Positions 27,730 to 37,498 of a stretch of DNA of 58,397 nucleotides are shown here, piece after piece. This DNA is from Lactobacillus gallinarum DSM 10532 = JCM 2011. GTDB lineage: Bacteria; Bacillota; Bacilli; Lactobacillales; Lactobacillaceae. The position numbers and the translations under genes are program-made. Below the pieces are notes generated by a model. It saw only the letters and a list, made by a program, of their open reading frames with translations, had not been told where the DNA came from and did not search any database. The stretch spans positions 1 to 58,397 of the forward strand of contig NZ_AZEL01000018.1 in NCBI RefSeq assembly GCF_001434975.1. The letters are read 5' to 3'. Within the stretch, counting starts at the first letter, position 1. The number at the start of each line of letters is the position of its first letter.

Positions 27730-28660
27730 TTTCTTCTCCTGGGGCAAATTTACTACCTTGACCATTTAAAAAGTTCTTAATATCCATCTTCTTCTTGCCG
27801 CTTGGTTGTACCTCGAGCAAGTTTAAAACAGTACCATTAGCAAAGCTAATTGCAAAGCGGTCCTTATTAGCTACTACGCAACCTGGCTTTAAATCAGTAC
27901 TATCCTTAGCAACTTCTGCTTTCCAAACCTTGAAGCGCTTGCCTTCAAGCATCATATAAGCACCTGGATCTGGATTAAGAGCACGGATCATATTGTTAGC
28001 TTCAGCAGCTGTCATAGTAGGAACGATGCGTTCTTGTTCTTTAGTAATATTAGGTGAAAAGACTACCTTATCTGGATCTTGAGGAATCTTTTTAACGCTG
28101 CCATCAATAATCGAAGGTAAAGTCTCCAAAAGTAAGTCTCTACCTACAATTGATAATTTATTAAATAAAGTTCCTGCATTGTCATCTGGCTCAATCTTAA
28201 TTGCTTTTTGAGAATAAATATCACCAGCATCCATTTTCTTTACCATTTCCATAATAGTGATACCAGTTTCTGCATCCCCATTAATGAGTGAATATTGAAT
28301 TGGTGCACCACCACGATATTTTGGCAAAAGTGAACCATGGACATTAACAGCAGCAATTTTTACTGAGTTTAAAAACTTAGTTGGCAAGAACTGACCGTAT
28401 GCGGCGGTGACGATTAAGTCAGCATGCATATCAATCAATTGTTGCATTTCTTCTGAGCCAGACAATTTCACTGGTTGAAAAACAGGTAAATTATGCTTTT
28501 CTGCAGCAATTTTAGCTGGGGTCTTAGTGATCTTTTGTTTACGACCAACCTTTTTATCAGGCTGCGTTACAACAGCCTTAATTTCATAATTATTTTTGAT
28601 TAAGCCTTCTAATACTGGAACTGAAAACTCTGGTGTTCCCATGAATATTACTGATGTCAT
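27716..28660 (-). CDS. fmt: Methionyl-tRNA formyltransferase
   Basis: Formylates initiator Met-tRNA using 10-formyl-tetrahydrofolate. It has 314 residues with the N-terminal MGTPEFSVPVLEGL and the folate-site region VNVHGSLLPKYRGGAPIQ, including the catalytic Asn-His pattern. It lies 12 bases after priA and overlaps rsmB. The peptide deformylase gene def, which normally precedes fmt, is missing from this position and must lie elsewhere. Confidence 0.97.
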   Translation of the reverse strand: MTSVIFMGTPEFSVPVLEGLIKNNYEIKAVVTQPDKKVGRKQKITKTPAKIAAEKHNLPVFQPVKLSGSEEMQQLIDMHADLIVTAAYGQFLPTKFLNSVKIAAVNVHGSLLPKYRGGAPIQYSLINGDAETGITIMEMVKKMDAGDIYSQKAIKIEPDDNAGTLFNKLSIVGRDLLLETLPSIIDGSVKKIPQDPDKVVFSPNITKEQERIVPTMTAAEANNMIRALNPDPGAYMMLEGKRFKVWKAEVAKDSTDLKPGCVVANKDRFAISFANGTVLNLLEVQPSGKKKMDIKNFLNGQGSKFAPGEEIVDK

Positions 28661-28672
28661 TAAAACAACTCC

Positions 28673-31072
28673 TTACATTACTCTTTCTGGTTCATTATCG
28701 ATAAAAATACTTAAACCATATTTCTTAGCTTCTTGAGCAGAATCTTGAACATGGTGTAATAGTTTATTTAAATTTGGTTCTTTTTTATATTTTACCAGTA
28801 TTTGGTAATAATATTGATTTTTTACTCTAGAAATTGCACTTGGCGATGGTCCTAAAATTATTGCTTGATTATTTAAATGCTGCAATAAATATCTTTTTAT
28901 CTTGAATGCTTCTCTAGCCGCATTTTGCTCTTTTTTAGCGGCAACTGATATTAATACTGTATAAAAATATGGTGGGTAATTGCCAGCATGACGCATATGC
29001 ATTTCATAACCATAAAATCTTTCATAATCCTGCGTTTGTGCCAATTGAATGGCATAGTGTTCTGGATTATAAGTTTGAATTAAAACTTCGCCTTCCTTGT
29101 CAGCACGTCCTGCACGTCCTGCGACTTGCGTCAGCAACTCAAATGTTTTTTCTGATGCATTATAATCCGATAACCATAATCCCGTATCTGCGCTAATTAC
29201 GCCAACTAAAGTTACATTTGGAAAATCTAATCCTTTAGCAATCATTTGAGTTCCTAACAAAATATCCGCCTCATGGTTACCAAATGAATCCAAAATCCGC
29301 TTATAACTGCCTTTTCTCCTAGTTGTATCAACATCCATTCTTAAAATTCTAGCTCCTGGTAAAAGTTCTTCAAGTTCTTCTTGAACTTTTTGGGTTCCAG
29401 TACCTAAAAAACGGATTTTTGAACTTTGACAATTAGGACATCGAGTAGGAATTGGCTCTGTATGTCCGCAATAGTGACATTGCATGCTATTAGTATCTTT
29501 ATGCAAATTAAGTGAAACATCACAATTAGGACATTTCAAAACAAAACCACATTCCCGGCAAAGCATGAAATTAGCAAATCCTCGCCGATTAAGCATCAAG
29601 ATGACTTGCTCTTTTTTCTCTAGTCTTTTCTTAATTGCATCGACTAATTCAACAGACAAGTCAAATTGCCCACCTGCAAATTGAACATGCTTAAGATCAA
29701 TCAAATTAACTTTAGGTAATTTTTTATGATTTGCACGTTTAGTTAAACGTAATAGATGATATACATCTTTTTGAGCACGTGCTCGACTTCCTAGTGATGG
29801 AGTAGCACTTCCTAGTACTAATGGACAATGGTGATATTTACTACGCCAGAGTGCCACATTTTTAGCATTATAACGAGGATTGGTCTCTTGTTTATATGAT
29901 GATTCATGCTCTTCATCAATTATGATTAATCCAATATTATCTAGCGGAACAAAAACTGCACTTCTTGCTCCAACTACTACTTGAATTTCACCACGACGAA
30001 TTCTACGCCATTCGTCATATTTTTCCCCTTCAGATAAAGCACTATGTAAAACGGCCACTTTATCACCAAAACGTGCCTTTACTTGCTTTACCATTTGCGG
30101 TGTTAACGAAATTTCTGGCACTAGCATCAAGGCATTTCTTCCTTGAGCCAAAGCTTGTCCAATTGCATGCAAATATACTTCTGTCTTCCCACTACCAGTA
30201 ATTCCTTCAAGTAAAAAGGTCTCTGCATTACGCTGATCAATTGCGCTATTAATTTGATCCAACGCAGCCTGTTGTTCATCATTTAAAGTCACTAGAACTG
30301 GCTTTTTTTCATCTTCAAAACCAGCTAAGGGATTACGATAAACTTCGACAGCTTTTCTTTTTAGCCAACCTTTTTTAACAGCTGAATTTAAATTAGCAGC
30401 CGATAAGCCTAACTCTTTTATCAAATCACTTTGACTTTTAGGATAATCATCTTTATTTTCAATAATATCCATCATCAATTGCTTTTGCTTAACCGCATTT
30501 TGACGCAAAGTATTGTAAATCTTGGTGTATTCTGCAGAATCTAGCGCTAATTCATACTGATTTTCTTTTTTCTCTTTAGCTCTATTTTCTACAACATATT
30601 CTATTTTGGCATCATCATTTTTCAGCAATTGATGAACTTTTTTTATTTGCTTCAGATCCGTCATTTTAGCTAAATCAATGGGATCACCTTGAAAGAACGG
30701 CATCTTTTTAGCTTTTTTATTTGCAGGTACTAACAGTTTACGATAGCCTGCCCGCATTACCCATGGCAACATTGCTTGTAAAATGGTAATTCGATATGAA
30801 AAAATATTTTGTGCCAAATTTTCAGACAATTTTATTAATTCTGGTGTAAGTGGTGGCATTTCATCCACTGTCACTAAAAGATCTTTTAACTTACCTGTAA
30901 ATTGACTTTTTGCCTCTATGCCTACTACAAAGCCTTGCACTTTTCTTCGACCAAACGGTACTATTACTCTTGAACCAATTTTGACATCTTTTTCTAATTC
31001 AGCCGGAATATGATATTCAAAAATACGATCTGTTTGCTTGGTTGCAACATCAACAATAACCTGAGCAATCAT
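28673..31072 (-). CDS. priA: Primosomal replication restart helicase PriA
   Basis: Helicase that reloads the replisome at collapsed forks. It has 799 residues. An N-terminal DNA-binding domain is followed by Walker A GITGSGKTEVYL, motif II DEEHESSYKQE and a zinc-binding insert with paired CxxC motifs (CRECGF, CPNCD, CHYCG, CPNCQ). The helicase C-terminal domain ends the protein. The ATG follows AGGTG 5 bases upstream. A terminator stands just before it, so expression depends on read-through or an internal promoter. The coaBC gene found here in Bacillus is absent. Confidence 0.97.
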   Translation of the reverse strand: MIAQVIVDVATKQTDRIFEYHIPAELEKDVKIGSRVIVPFGRRKVQGFVVGIEAKSQFTGKLKDLLVTVDEMPPLTPELIKLSENLAQNIFSYRITILQAMLPWVMRAGYRKLLVPANKKAKKMPFFQGDPIDLAKMTDLKQIKKVHQLLKNDDAKIEYVVENRAKEKKENQYELALDSAEYTKIYNTLRQNAVKQKQLMMDIIENKDDYPKSQSDLIKELGLSAANLNSAVKKGWLKRKAVEVYRNPLAGFEDEKKPVLVTLNDEQQAALDQINSAIDQRNAETFLLEGITGSGKTEVYLHAIGQALAQGRNALMLVPEISLTPQMVKQVKARFGDKVAVLHSALSEGEKYDEWRRIRRGEIQVVVGARSAVFVPLDNIGLIIIDEEHESSYKQETNPRYNAKNVALWRSKYHHCPLVLGSATPSLGSRARAQKDVYHLLRLTKRANHKKLPKVNLIDLKHVQFAGGQFDLSVELVDAIKKRLEKKEQVILMLNRRGFANFMLCRECGFVLKCPNCDVSLNLHKDTNSMQCHYCGHTEPIPTRCPNCQSSKIRFLGTGTQKVQEELEELLPGARILRMDVDTTRRKGSYKRILDSFGNHEADILLGTQMIAKGLDFPNVTLVGVISADTGLWLSDYNASEKTFELLTQVAGRAGRADKEGEVLIQTYNPEHYAIQLAQTQDYERFYGYEMHMRHAGNYPPYFYTVLISVAAKKEQNAAREAFKIKRYLLQHLNNQAIILGPSPSAISRVKNQYYYQILVKYKKEPNLNKLLHHVQDSAQEAKKYGLSIFIDNEPERVM

Positions 31073-31084
31073 CTAATCACCTGT

Positions 31085-31115
31085 AAAAAAGACCTCCACC
31101 CAAAGGATGAAGGTC
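31085..31115 (-). terminator. Intrinsic terminator between rpoZ and priA
   Basis: An 11-bp stem with wobble pairs (31091-31101 and 31105-31115) and a run of six T (31085-31090) on the minus strand. It lies within the 49-base gap and ends 12 bases before the priA start, suggesting partial termination inside the gmk-rpoZ-priA series. Confidence 0.75.
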
Positions 31116-31121
31116 AGTAAA

Positions 31122-31346
31122 TTAGTCTTCGAGGTTAACCTCGGCATGAGCTGGGTCAACCGTTACTTTACCAGCGGCAATTTCTTCAAGTGCCTTACCA
31201 ACTGCCTTATCACACTTGAAATGATCTAAAGTTGGTGGATCGCCAGCTTCAAGTTCATGTGCTCTCTTAGCAGCAAGTACAGATAATGAATAACGTGAAT
31301 CAACACGTGACAACAATTTATCAATTGATGGATAAGTAATTCTCAT
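31122..31346 (-). CDS. rpoZ: RNA polymerase omega subunit
   Basis: Small RNA polymerase assembly subunit of 74 residues, beginning [20 protein letters not shown], with the conserved [11 protein letters not shown] segment. It follows gmk by 2 bases, the near universal Firmicute pairing. An intrinsic terminator is present right after its stop codon. Confidence 0.95.
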
Positions 31347-31348
31347 GA

Positions 31349-31963
31349 TTAATCCTCCTTGACCATCTTACGATAGTCATCAATTACACGCTTAACACTG
31401 ACATGCTCTGCATCAACAATTGCCTTGATATGGTCTACTGCATTAGCAACTGTATCATTTACAACTGCATAATCATATTCTTCCATTTCCAAGATTTCAT
31501 TTCGAGCTTGTTTAATTCTACCACGAATTACATCTTCTGACTCAGTACCACGATGTTCTAATCGCAGGTGCAATGTATGCAAATCTGGTGGAGTTAAAAA
31601 GATGAACACGCCATCAGGCATTTTCTCACGGACCTTAGCGGCACCGTTAACGTCAATCTCCAATAAAACGTCTTTGCCATCATGTAACATCTTTTTTACA
31701 GGACCTAATGGCGTACCATAATAATGTCCAACGTAATTATTATATTCTAATAACTCACCATTTTTAATAGCTTCTTGAAAACGTTCTTCACTTACAAAGA
31801 AATAATCTTTTCCATCGACTTCGCCGGGACGAGGCTTACGAGTAGTCATTGAAACTGAATACTCAAATGGAAAGACTTTGTTTTCAACAATAGCACTTTT
31901 TACAGTTCCTTTACCAACACCTGAAGGACCCGAAAGTACTAATAACAAACCTTTATCTGCCAT
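31349..31963 (-). CDS. gmk: Guanylate kinase
   Basis: Phosphorylates GMP to GDP. It has 204 residues with P-loop [12 protein letters not shown], the GMP-binding [15 protein letters not shown] region and the lid near RLEHRGTES. First gene of gmk-rpoZ. It has its own promoter about 30 bases upstream of the start and AGAGGAG before the ATG. Confidence 0.97.
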
Positions 31964-31985
31964 GCTGAACTCCTCTTAGTAACTA

Positions 31986-32014
31986 TTAATATATCTAGTT
32001 TGCACTAAAATCAA
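31986..32014 (-). promoter_or_regulatory. Promoter of gmk-rpoZ
   Basis: -35 TTGATT (32009-32014), 17-base spacer and -10 TATTAA (31986-31991), about 22 bases upstream of the start codon. Moderate match. Confidence 0.5.
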
Positions 32015-32068
32015 TAGTTTTTCAAGTTTTCTCTTTATGTAGTTCAACCGTAGACGTCTCAAGGCATC

Positions 32069-32113
32069 AAAAAAGTAGACTGATAGCCTATTTTTTGCCT
32101 CAATCTACTTTTT
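32069..32113 (-). terminator. Intrinsic terminator overlapping the end of the ASCH gene
   Basis: Arms at 32100-32113 and 32069-32083. The 5-prime arm contains the last codons and the TGA of the ASCH gene. A T run follows on the minus strand. It closes the long operon that comes down from the folD and recN side. Confidence 0.8.
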
Positions 32114-32540
32114 CAAAAGTCTCACAAACTACTTCAGTATTTTCACTAAAAATAGTGTTTAAATTTTCTCGACATTCCCATGCAAAAAAATTTTCATGAA
32201 TTTTTCGCCAATAATCATATGAGCGATCTCCTTCACCCTCTAAATATGCATGTTCAGCAGAAACATTTTTAAATGGCATAATTTCCACGGTTTTATTTCG
32301 AATTACGCACACTGGTTTATTTTCTCCATTTAAAACAATAGCATATTGACCGACTGTGGGAACATCTTCATCTGGATCATATACGCTTGTAGTAGCGGTT
32401 TTAATGCCACGATTAATTAAATCGCTTAATACATCAGCATCTTGGCTATTTCCGCCAAATGCATAAGCACCTTCTAATTCTCCCGGATTAACATGATGTT
32501 TTTGACAAAAATCCATCCAAAACTTATTGATACTATTCAT
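32100..32540 (-). CDS. ASCH domain protein
   Basis: A 146-residue ASCH-fold protein. ASCH domains resemble PUA domains and are thought to bind RNA or act on modified nucleosides; some are amidohydrolases of N4-acetylcytidine. Visible hallmarks are the KTATTSVYD segment, the PTVGQYAIVLNGENKPVCVI strand pair and the C-terminal EGDRSYDYWRKIHENFF helix region. It overlaps the end of recN by 8 bases, so it is translationally coupled to a DNA repair gene. Its actual substrate is unknown. Confidence 0.85.
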   Translation of the reverse strand: MNSINKFWMDFCQKHHVNPGELEGAYAFGGNSQDADVLSDLINRGIKTATTSVYDPDEDVPTVGQYAIVLNGENKPVCVIRNKTVEIMPFKNVSAEHAYLEGEGDRSYDYWRKIHENFFAWECRENLNTIFSENTEVVCETFEKVD

Positions 32541-34215
32541 CTTTAATACTCTTAATCAAATCAGCAGCGTTCTTTTTAGCCGCATCTGTTACATCTTGTC
32601 CTGCCATCATTTGAGCAATTGCAGTAATAGTTTCTTCCTTGCTTAAAGGTCCTATTTGAGTAAACGTAGAACCATCTTTTACTTGTTTTGCAACTAAATA
32701 ACGTTGATCACCTGCAGCTGCAACCTGTGGAGAGTGGGTTATAGCAATTACCTGCTTGTCTTGACCAATAGAATGCATCTTTTTACCAATTGCGGCAGAA
32801 ACACGTCCTGAAACACCTGTATCAATTTCGTCAAAGATCATCGTTCCAACAGGTTCAACATGACTAAAGATAGCCTTCAATGCCAATATTAATCTCGATT
32901 GCTCACCGCCTGAGACAATTTTTACTAACGGCATTAGATCTTCACCTGGGTTAGGTGCAATCAAGAATACAATTGCATCTGTACCTTTAGCCGTAAAAGT
33001 TTTGGTTTCTTCAAAATTAATAGAAAAGCGGGCCTTTTCCATATAAAGATCTGCTAATTCTTGTTTTATTTGCTCTTCTAGTGAATGGGCAACTTTTTCT
33101 CGAATTAGGTGCAATTGTCTAGCTTCTTTGGTCATCTTTTCTTCAACTTGTGCCACTTCTGCTTGCAGCTTTTCTTCATCTAAACCGCCAGTTTCAAACT
33201 GACCAAGTTCTTTTTGCACTTTAGCGTAAAAAGCAAAGACATCTGCCAACGTTGGACCATACTTTTTCTTCAATGAATTCAACGTATCTAAACGATTAGT
33301 TACATATTGGAAACGTTCTTCATCAAAATCCATCTGATCCATCAAATTAGACAACTCACTACGAGCGTCGTTTAAAGCATACACTCCGTCATCAACAGTC
33401 TTAGCAAAATCTTTAAATTTTGAACCAAATTCCGTTAAATCTGTCGCTGCATTTTGTGCATCCCCTAATAACGTTGCAATTCCGTGCTCGTCATCATCGT
33501 ACAGCTGCATAAAATAATTGGCAGTATCTGCAATTTTTTGATAATTATTTAATTCGTTAAATTCTTCCTCTAATTTTTCATCCTCATCAGGATCTTCCAA
33601 ATTAGCAGACTCTAACTCATCATTTTGAAATTGAAGAATATCTTGTTTTTGGGCCAATTCTTGTGCATCTTGACGCAAATGACGCAGTTGATTAGTTAAC
33701 TTTTGCCAATGGCGATAATCCTCTTGATACGCTGATAATTCTTCTTTAAAAGAATCAGATGCATAATCATCAACTAAATCAATTTGACGATCTTGATCCA
33801 TTAATATTTGCTGATCATGCTGACCATGAATATCAACTAAATAATTGCCGATTTCACGTAAAACATTGATAGTAGTTAATTGACCATTAATACGTACTAT
33901 ATTTCTACCCTTTATTGCTAATTCTCGGCTAATCACTAATTGATCGTCATCATGAGGCAGACCATACTTTTCACAAAGCTCCGCAATCTTTTCTTTTTGA
34001 TTATCAAGTACAAACAAACCCGTAATTACAGCCTTTTGTTCTCCAGAACGGATCATCTCTTTTTGACTACGGCTTCCCATCAATAATGAAACCGCATCAA
34101 TGATTATTGATTTACCAGCACCAGTTTCACCGATAATCACGGTCATTTTTTCTTGAAAGCGAACTTTTAAGCTTTTAATAATCGCAAAATTTTTAATATC
34201 TAGTTCAACTAGCAT
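32533..34215 (-). CDS. recN: DNA repair protein RecN
   Basis: SMC-like ATPase for double-strand break repair. It has 560 residues. Walker A GETGAGKSIIIDAV is near the N-terminus, long coiled coils lie in the middle, the ABC signature VSGGEQSRLILAL follows and the Walker B is FDEIDTGVSG. It lies 10 bases after tlyA. In Bacillus the arginine repressor gene sits between those two; it is absent here. Confidence 0.97.
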   Translation of the reverse strand: MLVELDIKNFAIIKSLKVRFQEKMTVIIGETGAGKSIIIDAVSLLMGSRSQKEMIRSGEQKAVITGLFVLDNQKEKIAELCEKYGLPHDDDQLVISRELAIKGRNIVRINGQLTTINVLREIGNYLVDIHGQHDQQILMDQDRQIDLVDDYASDSFKEELSAYQEDYRHWQKLTNQLRHLRQDAQELAQKQDILQFQNDELESANLEDPDEDEKLEEEFNELNNYQKIADTANYFMQLYDDDEHGIATLLGDAQNAATDLTEFGSKFKDFAKTVDDGVYALNDARSELSNLMDQMDFDEERFQYVTNRLDTLNSLKKKYGPTLADVFAFYAKVQKELGQFETGGLDEEKLQAEVAQVEEKMTKEARQLHLIREKVAHSLEEQIKQELADLYMEKARFSINFEETKTFTAKGTDAIVFLIAPNPGEDLMPLVKIVSGGEQSRLILALKAIFSHVEPVGTMIFDEIDTGVSGRVSAAIGKKMHSIGQDKQVIAITHSPQVAAAGDQRYLVAKQVKDGSTFTQIGPLSKEETITAIAQMMAGQDVTDAAKKNAADLIKSIKDE

Positions 34216-34225
34216 TTTTCCACTC

Positions 34226-35038
34226 CTAGAGACTATTTACAGCACGTTCTACTACTTCTGCTGGGGTACTTGACCACAAATTACGACCACCGTTAGCTTC
34301 GTCTTTTTGCAAATGAATCAAAAATTCAATGTTTCCTTTACCACCTTTAATTGGTGAATAATCAACATCTAAAACATTAAAACCAATTTCCATTGCCTTT
34401 TGCATAGTATGTTCAATTACATTTTTATGGACTTCATGATCGTGAACAATACCATGCTTACCAACGTTTTCTGGACCTGCCTCAAATTGTGGCTTAATTA
34501 GACAAACAGCATCACATTGATCCTTTAGGATTTCATACATTGGCGGCATGATCAAATCAAGTGAAATAAACGAAACATCAGTCATCGCAAAATCAGGTAA
34601 GCCTTGATTAAAATCTTCAGGTTTAGAATAACGGAAATTCTGCTTCTCCATTACTACTACACGTGGATCATCTCTTAATTGCCAAGCTAATTGATTGTAG
34701 CCTACATCTAACGCATAAACCATCTTGGCCCCGTTTTGCAGAGCAACATCGGTAAAGCCACCAGTTGAAGCTCCAATATCTAAACAAATCTTATCTTGTA
34801 AGTCGATGTCAAAAACCTTCAATGCTTTCTCAAGTTTGAAACCACCACGAGAAACATATTTTTTACCATCATCTTTGACGTAAAACTTCTCGCCTTCAGG
34901 GAACTTAGTTCCGCTCTTATCAATTCTTTGATGATTATGATCTGAAACTAAGCCCGCCATAATTGCTCTTTGCGCAGCAGAACGAGAATGAAAGATTCCT
35001 TGTTCAGCTAATAAAACATCTGCTCTTTGCTTTGCCAT
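34226..35038 (-). CDS. tlyA: TlyA family rRNA 2-prime-O-methyltransferase / hemolysin A homologue
   Basis: S4 RNA-binding domain at residues 4-65 (RADVLLAEQGIFHSRSAAQR) followed by an FtsJ-like methyltransferase domain. The SAM site is LDIGASTGGFTDVAL, followed by YALDVGYNQLAW. TlyA enzymes methylate rRNA. The Bacillus equivalent is YqxC, in the same place between ispA and recN. It has 270 residues, the usual length, and its ATG abuts the ispA stop codon. Confidence 0.9.
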   Translation of the reverse strand: MAKQRADVLLAEQGIFHSRSAAQRAIMAGLVSDHNHQRIDKSGTKFPEGEKFYVKDDGKKYVSRGGFKLEKALKVFDIDLQDKICLDIGASTGGFTDVALQNGAKMVYALDVGYNQLAWQLRDDPRVVVMEKQNFRYSKPEDFNQGLPDFAMTDVSFISLDLIMPPMYEILKDQCDAVCLIKPQFEAGPENVGKHGIVHDHEVHKNVIEHTMQKAMEIGFNVLDVDYSPIKGGKGNIEFLIHLQKDEANGGRNLWSSTPAEVVERAVNSL

Positions 35039-35908
35039 TTACAACACCTTTTGATATAGATTCAAAAAACCAGCTAATACTTCTCCATTCAAGCCATGCA
35101 AATCATCTTTAGCTTGATCAATCAAATCCTTTAATTCCTTCCGGCTTTGATTAATTCCCAATAAAGTTAAAGTATTATTTTTGCCTTCTTCTTTATCCTT
35201 ATGAGTAGCTTTGCCGGCTTCTTCACTTGTCTCAACCACATCAACTAAGTCATCATAAATTTGATATGAACGACCAAATGCTTTGGCAAAATCGATTAAT
35301 TTAACTTGTTCAATATCGCTAGCCTTAGCATAAGTAGCTGCCATTTCCGCACTGGCTTGAATTAAACAACCGGTTTTTAGCCATTCCATCTTGTTGATAA
35401 ACTTAGCGTCATCAGCCACACTTGCATTATTAGTGGAATCAATATCAAGATATTGACCACCAACCATACCGTTAGGCCCAACTGCCTGTGTAATGATGGC
35501 AACTAACTTGGCAGAACGACTGCCTTCTGCTATCCATTGAATGCCTAATGGTAAGAGTGCATCCCCAGCTAAAATAGCCTCAGCTTCACCCCATTTTTTA
35601 TGACTAGTTAACTTACCACGACGATAATCATCATTATCCATTGCAGGTAAGTCATCATGAATCAAGGAATATGTGTGAATTAATTCAATCCCACAAGCAA
35701 TTCTAATTTCAGGCTCTTCTATTTTGCGTTCTAATGTATTCAAGATTGCCAAAAACAAAAGGGGTCTTAATCTTTTACCACCAGCCATAACTGAATATGC
35801 CATGATCTGACTAATTTTCTTGTCATCAACCTCTGAAGCTAAATGTTTAGCTAGATAATCATCAATTACTGGTGTCCAATCTTCTTTAAAATATTCAAAT
35901 GCTGTCAT
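35039..35908 (-). CDS. ispA: Polyprenyl (farnesyl/geranyl) diphosphate synthase
   Basis: Condenses isopentenyl diphosphate with allylic diphosphates to make the C15 precursor of undecaprenyl lipid. The start at 35908 is chosen because AGAGGATTAAT precedes it and the protein then begins MTAFEYFKEDW, as homologues do. The first Asp-rich motif is DDLPAMDND and the second is IYDDLVDV. It has 289 residues. It sits right behind xseB as in Bacillus. The neighbouring dxs gene is absent, consistent with isoprenoid supply by the mevalonate route in lactobacilli. Confidence 0.95.
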   Translation of the reverse strand: MTAFEYFKEDWTPVIDDYLAKHLASEVDDKKISQIMAYSVMAGGKRLRPLLFLAILNTLERKIEEPEIRIACGIELIHTYSLIHDDLPAMDNDDYRRGKLTSHKKWGEAEAILAGDALLPLGIQWIAEGSRSAKLVAIITQAVGPNGMVGGQYLDIDSTNNASVADDAKFINKMEWLKTGCLIQASAEMAATYAKASDIEQVKLIDFAKAFGRSYQIYDDLVDVVETSEEAGKATHKDKEEGKNNTLTLLGINQSRKELKDLIDQAKDDLHGLNGEVLAGFLNLYQKVL

Positions 35909-35909
35909 A

Positions 35910-36152
35910 TTAATCCTCTGGAGCTGCTGCATTATTTGGATCTAGTTCATGTTCAGTACCATCACTATCAATCAACTTGGCTACAGTTTCTTCTGCACTA
36001 GTCAACTTTTTATCTAGTTCACGACTAATCTTTACTCCTTCTTGAAATTCCTTTAAAGCATCTTCAAGTGGTACATTTCCGTTTTCAAGATTAGTGACAA
36101 TTTTTTCTAAACTATTTAATTGTTCTTCAAAATTATTTTTCTTTGTTGGCAT
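35910..36152 (-). CDS. xseB: Exodeoxyribonuclease VII small subunit
   Basis: Helical small subunit that binds the XseA large subunit. It has 80 residues with the conserved FEEQLNSLEKIVTNLENGN segment and a C-terminal acidic tail. It starts 2 bases after xseA and ends 1 base before the ispA ATG. Confidence 0.95.
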   Translation of the reverse strand: MPTKKNNFEEQLNSLEKIVTNLENGNVPLEDALKEFQEGVKISRELDKKLTSAEETVAKLIDSDGTEHELDPNNAAAPED

Positions 36153-36154
36153 AT

Positions 36155-37498
36155 TTATTTCCTTACCTCTGTAACTGTTGCTGTAACTTGTCCATCTTTA
36201 AAATGAAGATTTAAATGATCATCTTTTTTAATTTGATCAACTGAACTAATAGTTTCTCCATCTTCATTAGTAGTATAAACAAAGCCACGTTCTAAAGTTT
36301 TAAGTGGACTATAATCATCAAGTTGTTGAACTACTTTACTAAAATCACTACGCTTACTCTTTAGATAATGACGCATATTGTCATTTAACTGTTTAGTCAA
36401 AAAATTTTCTTGTTGTTTCATTCCTGCAATTTGCTTATCAGGACTAACGCTGAGCAAACGCTGTTTTAATAAACGATAATTTTGCAAAGAATTATTCACT
36501 TTATTTTGAATACTATTTTGCAGGCGCTGCTTTAATAAATCAACTTGTTGAATTTGTTGATCATAAAGTCGGGTAGGTTCTCTCATAATTACAGAGTTTT
36601 TAATTCGATTTAAACGATCACGTTTTTGGCTAATATTATTTTGCATTCCTGCAATTAACCGACTCTGTAATTGATGAATTCCTGCCAATTCATCTGCCAA
36701 ATTAGGCGTCGCATACTCAGCGGCTGCAGTTGGCGTAGCCGCCCGTGCATCAGCTACTAAATCACATAAAGTAGTATCTGTTTCGTGTCCTACTGATGAA
36801 ATAACCGGCATTGGCATTGCATAAACTTGCCGTACTACTTCCTCTTCATTAAAAGGCCACAAATCTTCTAGTGATCCACCACCACGACCAATAATCATGA
36901 CATCATATTTATCGCCTTGTGCAGCAATCTGGCGCATGGCTTTAACTAATGAATCAGCCGCAGTATCGCCTTGTACTTGTGCTGGGAATAGATCAATTTC
37001 CGCATGAGGAAAGCGGCGGTTAGCTGTCACCATAATATCATGAATAACAGCTCCAGAAGCACTAGTTACGACTGCGATCCTATCAGGAAAACGTGGCAGT
37101 TTTCTTTTATGCTCTGGATTAAATAAGCCTTCCTTAGCTAATTTAGCTTGAAGTTGCTTTAATTGTTCATAAAGCGCTCCAAGCCCGGCCGGTTCCATAT
37201 TCTCCGCATAAAACTGATATGAGCCCTGTGGTCCATAAACGCTAACATAGCCAACTACATATACCTTCATTCCTTCTTCAGGCTTGAATTTCACCTTATC
37301 AAAGTAGGAACGAAACATCACCACATTAATTTTAGACTTTTCATCTTTTAATGAAAAATACTGATGTGAATTTCGACGATAACGAAAGTTAGACAATTCA
37401 CCTTGCAAAAACACCTTATGCAAGTAAGGATCATTTTTAAATTTTTGCGTAATATAATAATTTAAATCTGTAACCGTTAAATACTTATTATCGGTCAT
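36155..37498 (-). CDS. xseA: Exodeoxyribonuclease VII large subunit
   Basis: Catalytic subunit of the single-strand DNA exonuclease. It has 447 residues: an N-terminal OB fold (LTVTDLNYYITQKF onwards), the conserved catalytic region with TSASGAVIHD and GRGGGSLEDLWPFNEE, and a coiled-coil C-terminus. It overlaps folD by 4 bases (ATGA) and is followed by xseB. Confidence 0.97.
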   Translation of the reverse strand: MTDNKYLTVTDLNYYITQKFKNDPYLHKVFLQGELSNFRYRRNSHQYFSLKDEKSKINVVMFRSYFDKVKFKPEEGMKVYVVGYVSVYGPQGSYQFYAENMEPAGLGALYEQLKQLQAKLAKEGLFNPEHKRKLPRFPDRIAVVTSASGAVIHDIMVTANRRFPHAEIDLFPAQVQGDTAADSLVKAMRQIAAQGDKYDVMIIGRGGGSLEDLWPFNEEEVVRQVYAMPMPVISSVGHETDTTLCDLVADARAATPTAAAEYATPNLADELAGIHQLQSRLIAGMQNNISQKRDRLNRIKNSVIMREPTRLYDQQIQQVDLLKQRLQNSIQNKVNNSLQNYRLLKQRLLSVSPDKQIAGMKQQENFLTKQLNDNMRHYLKSKRSDFSKVVQQLDDYSPLKTLERGFVYTTNEDGETISSVDQIKKDDHLNLHFKDGQVTATVTEVRK

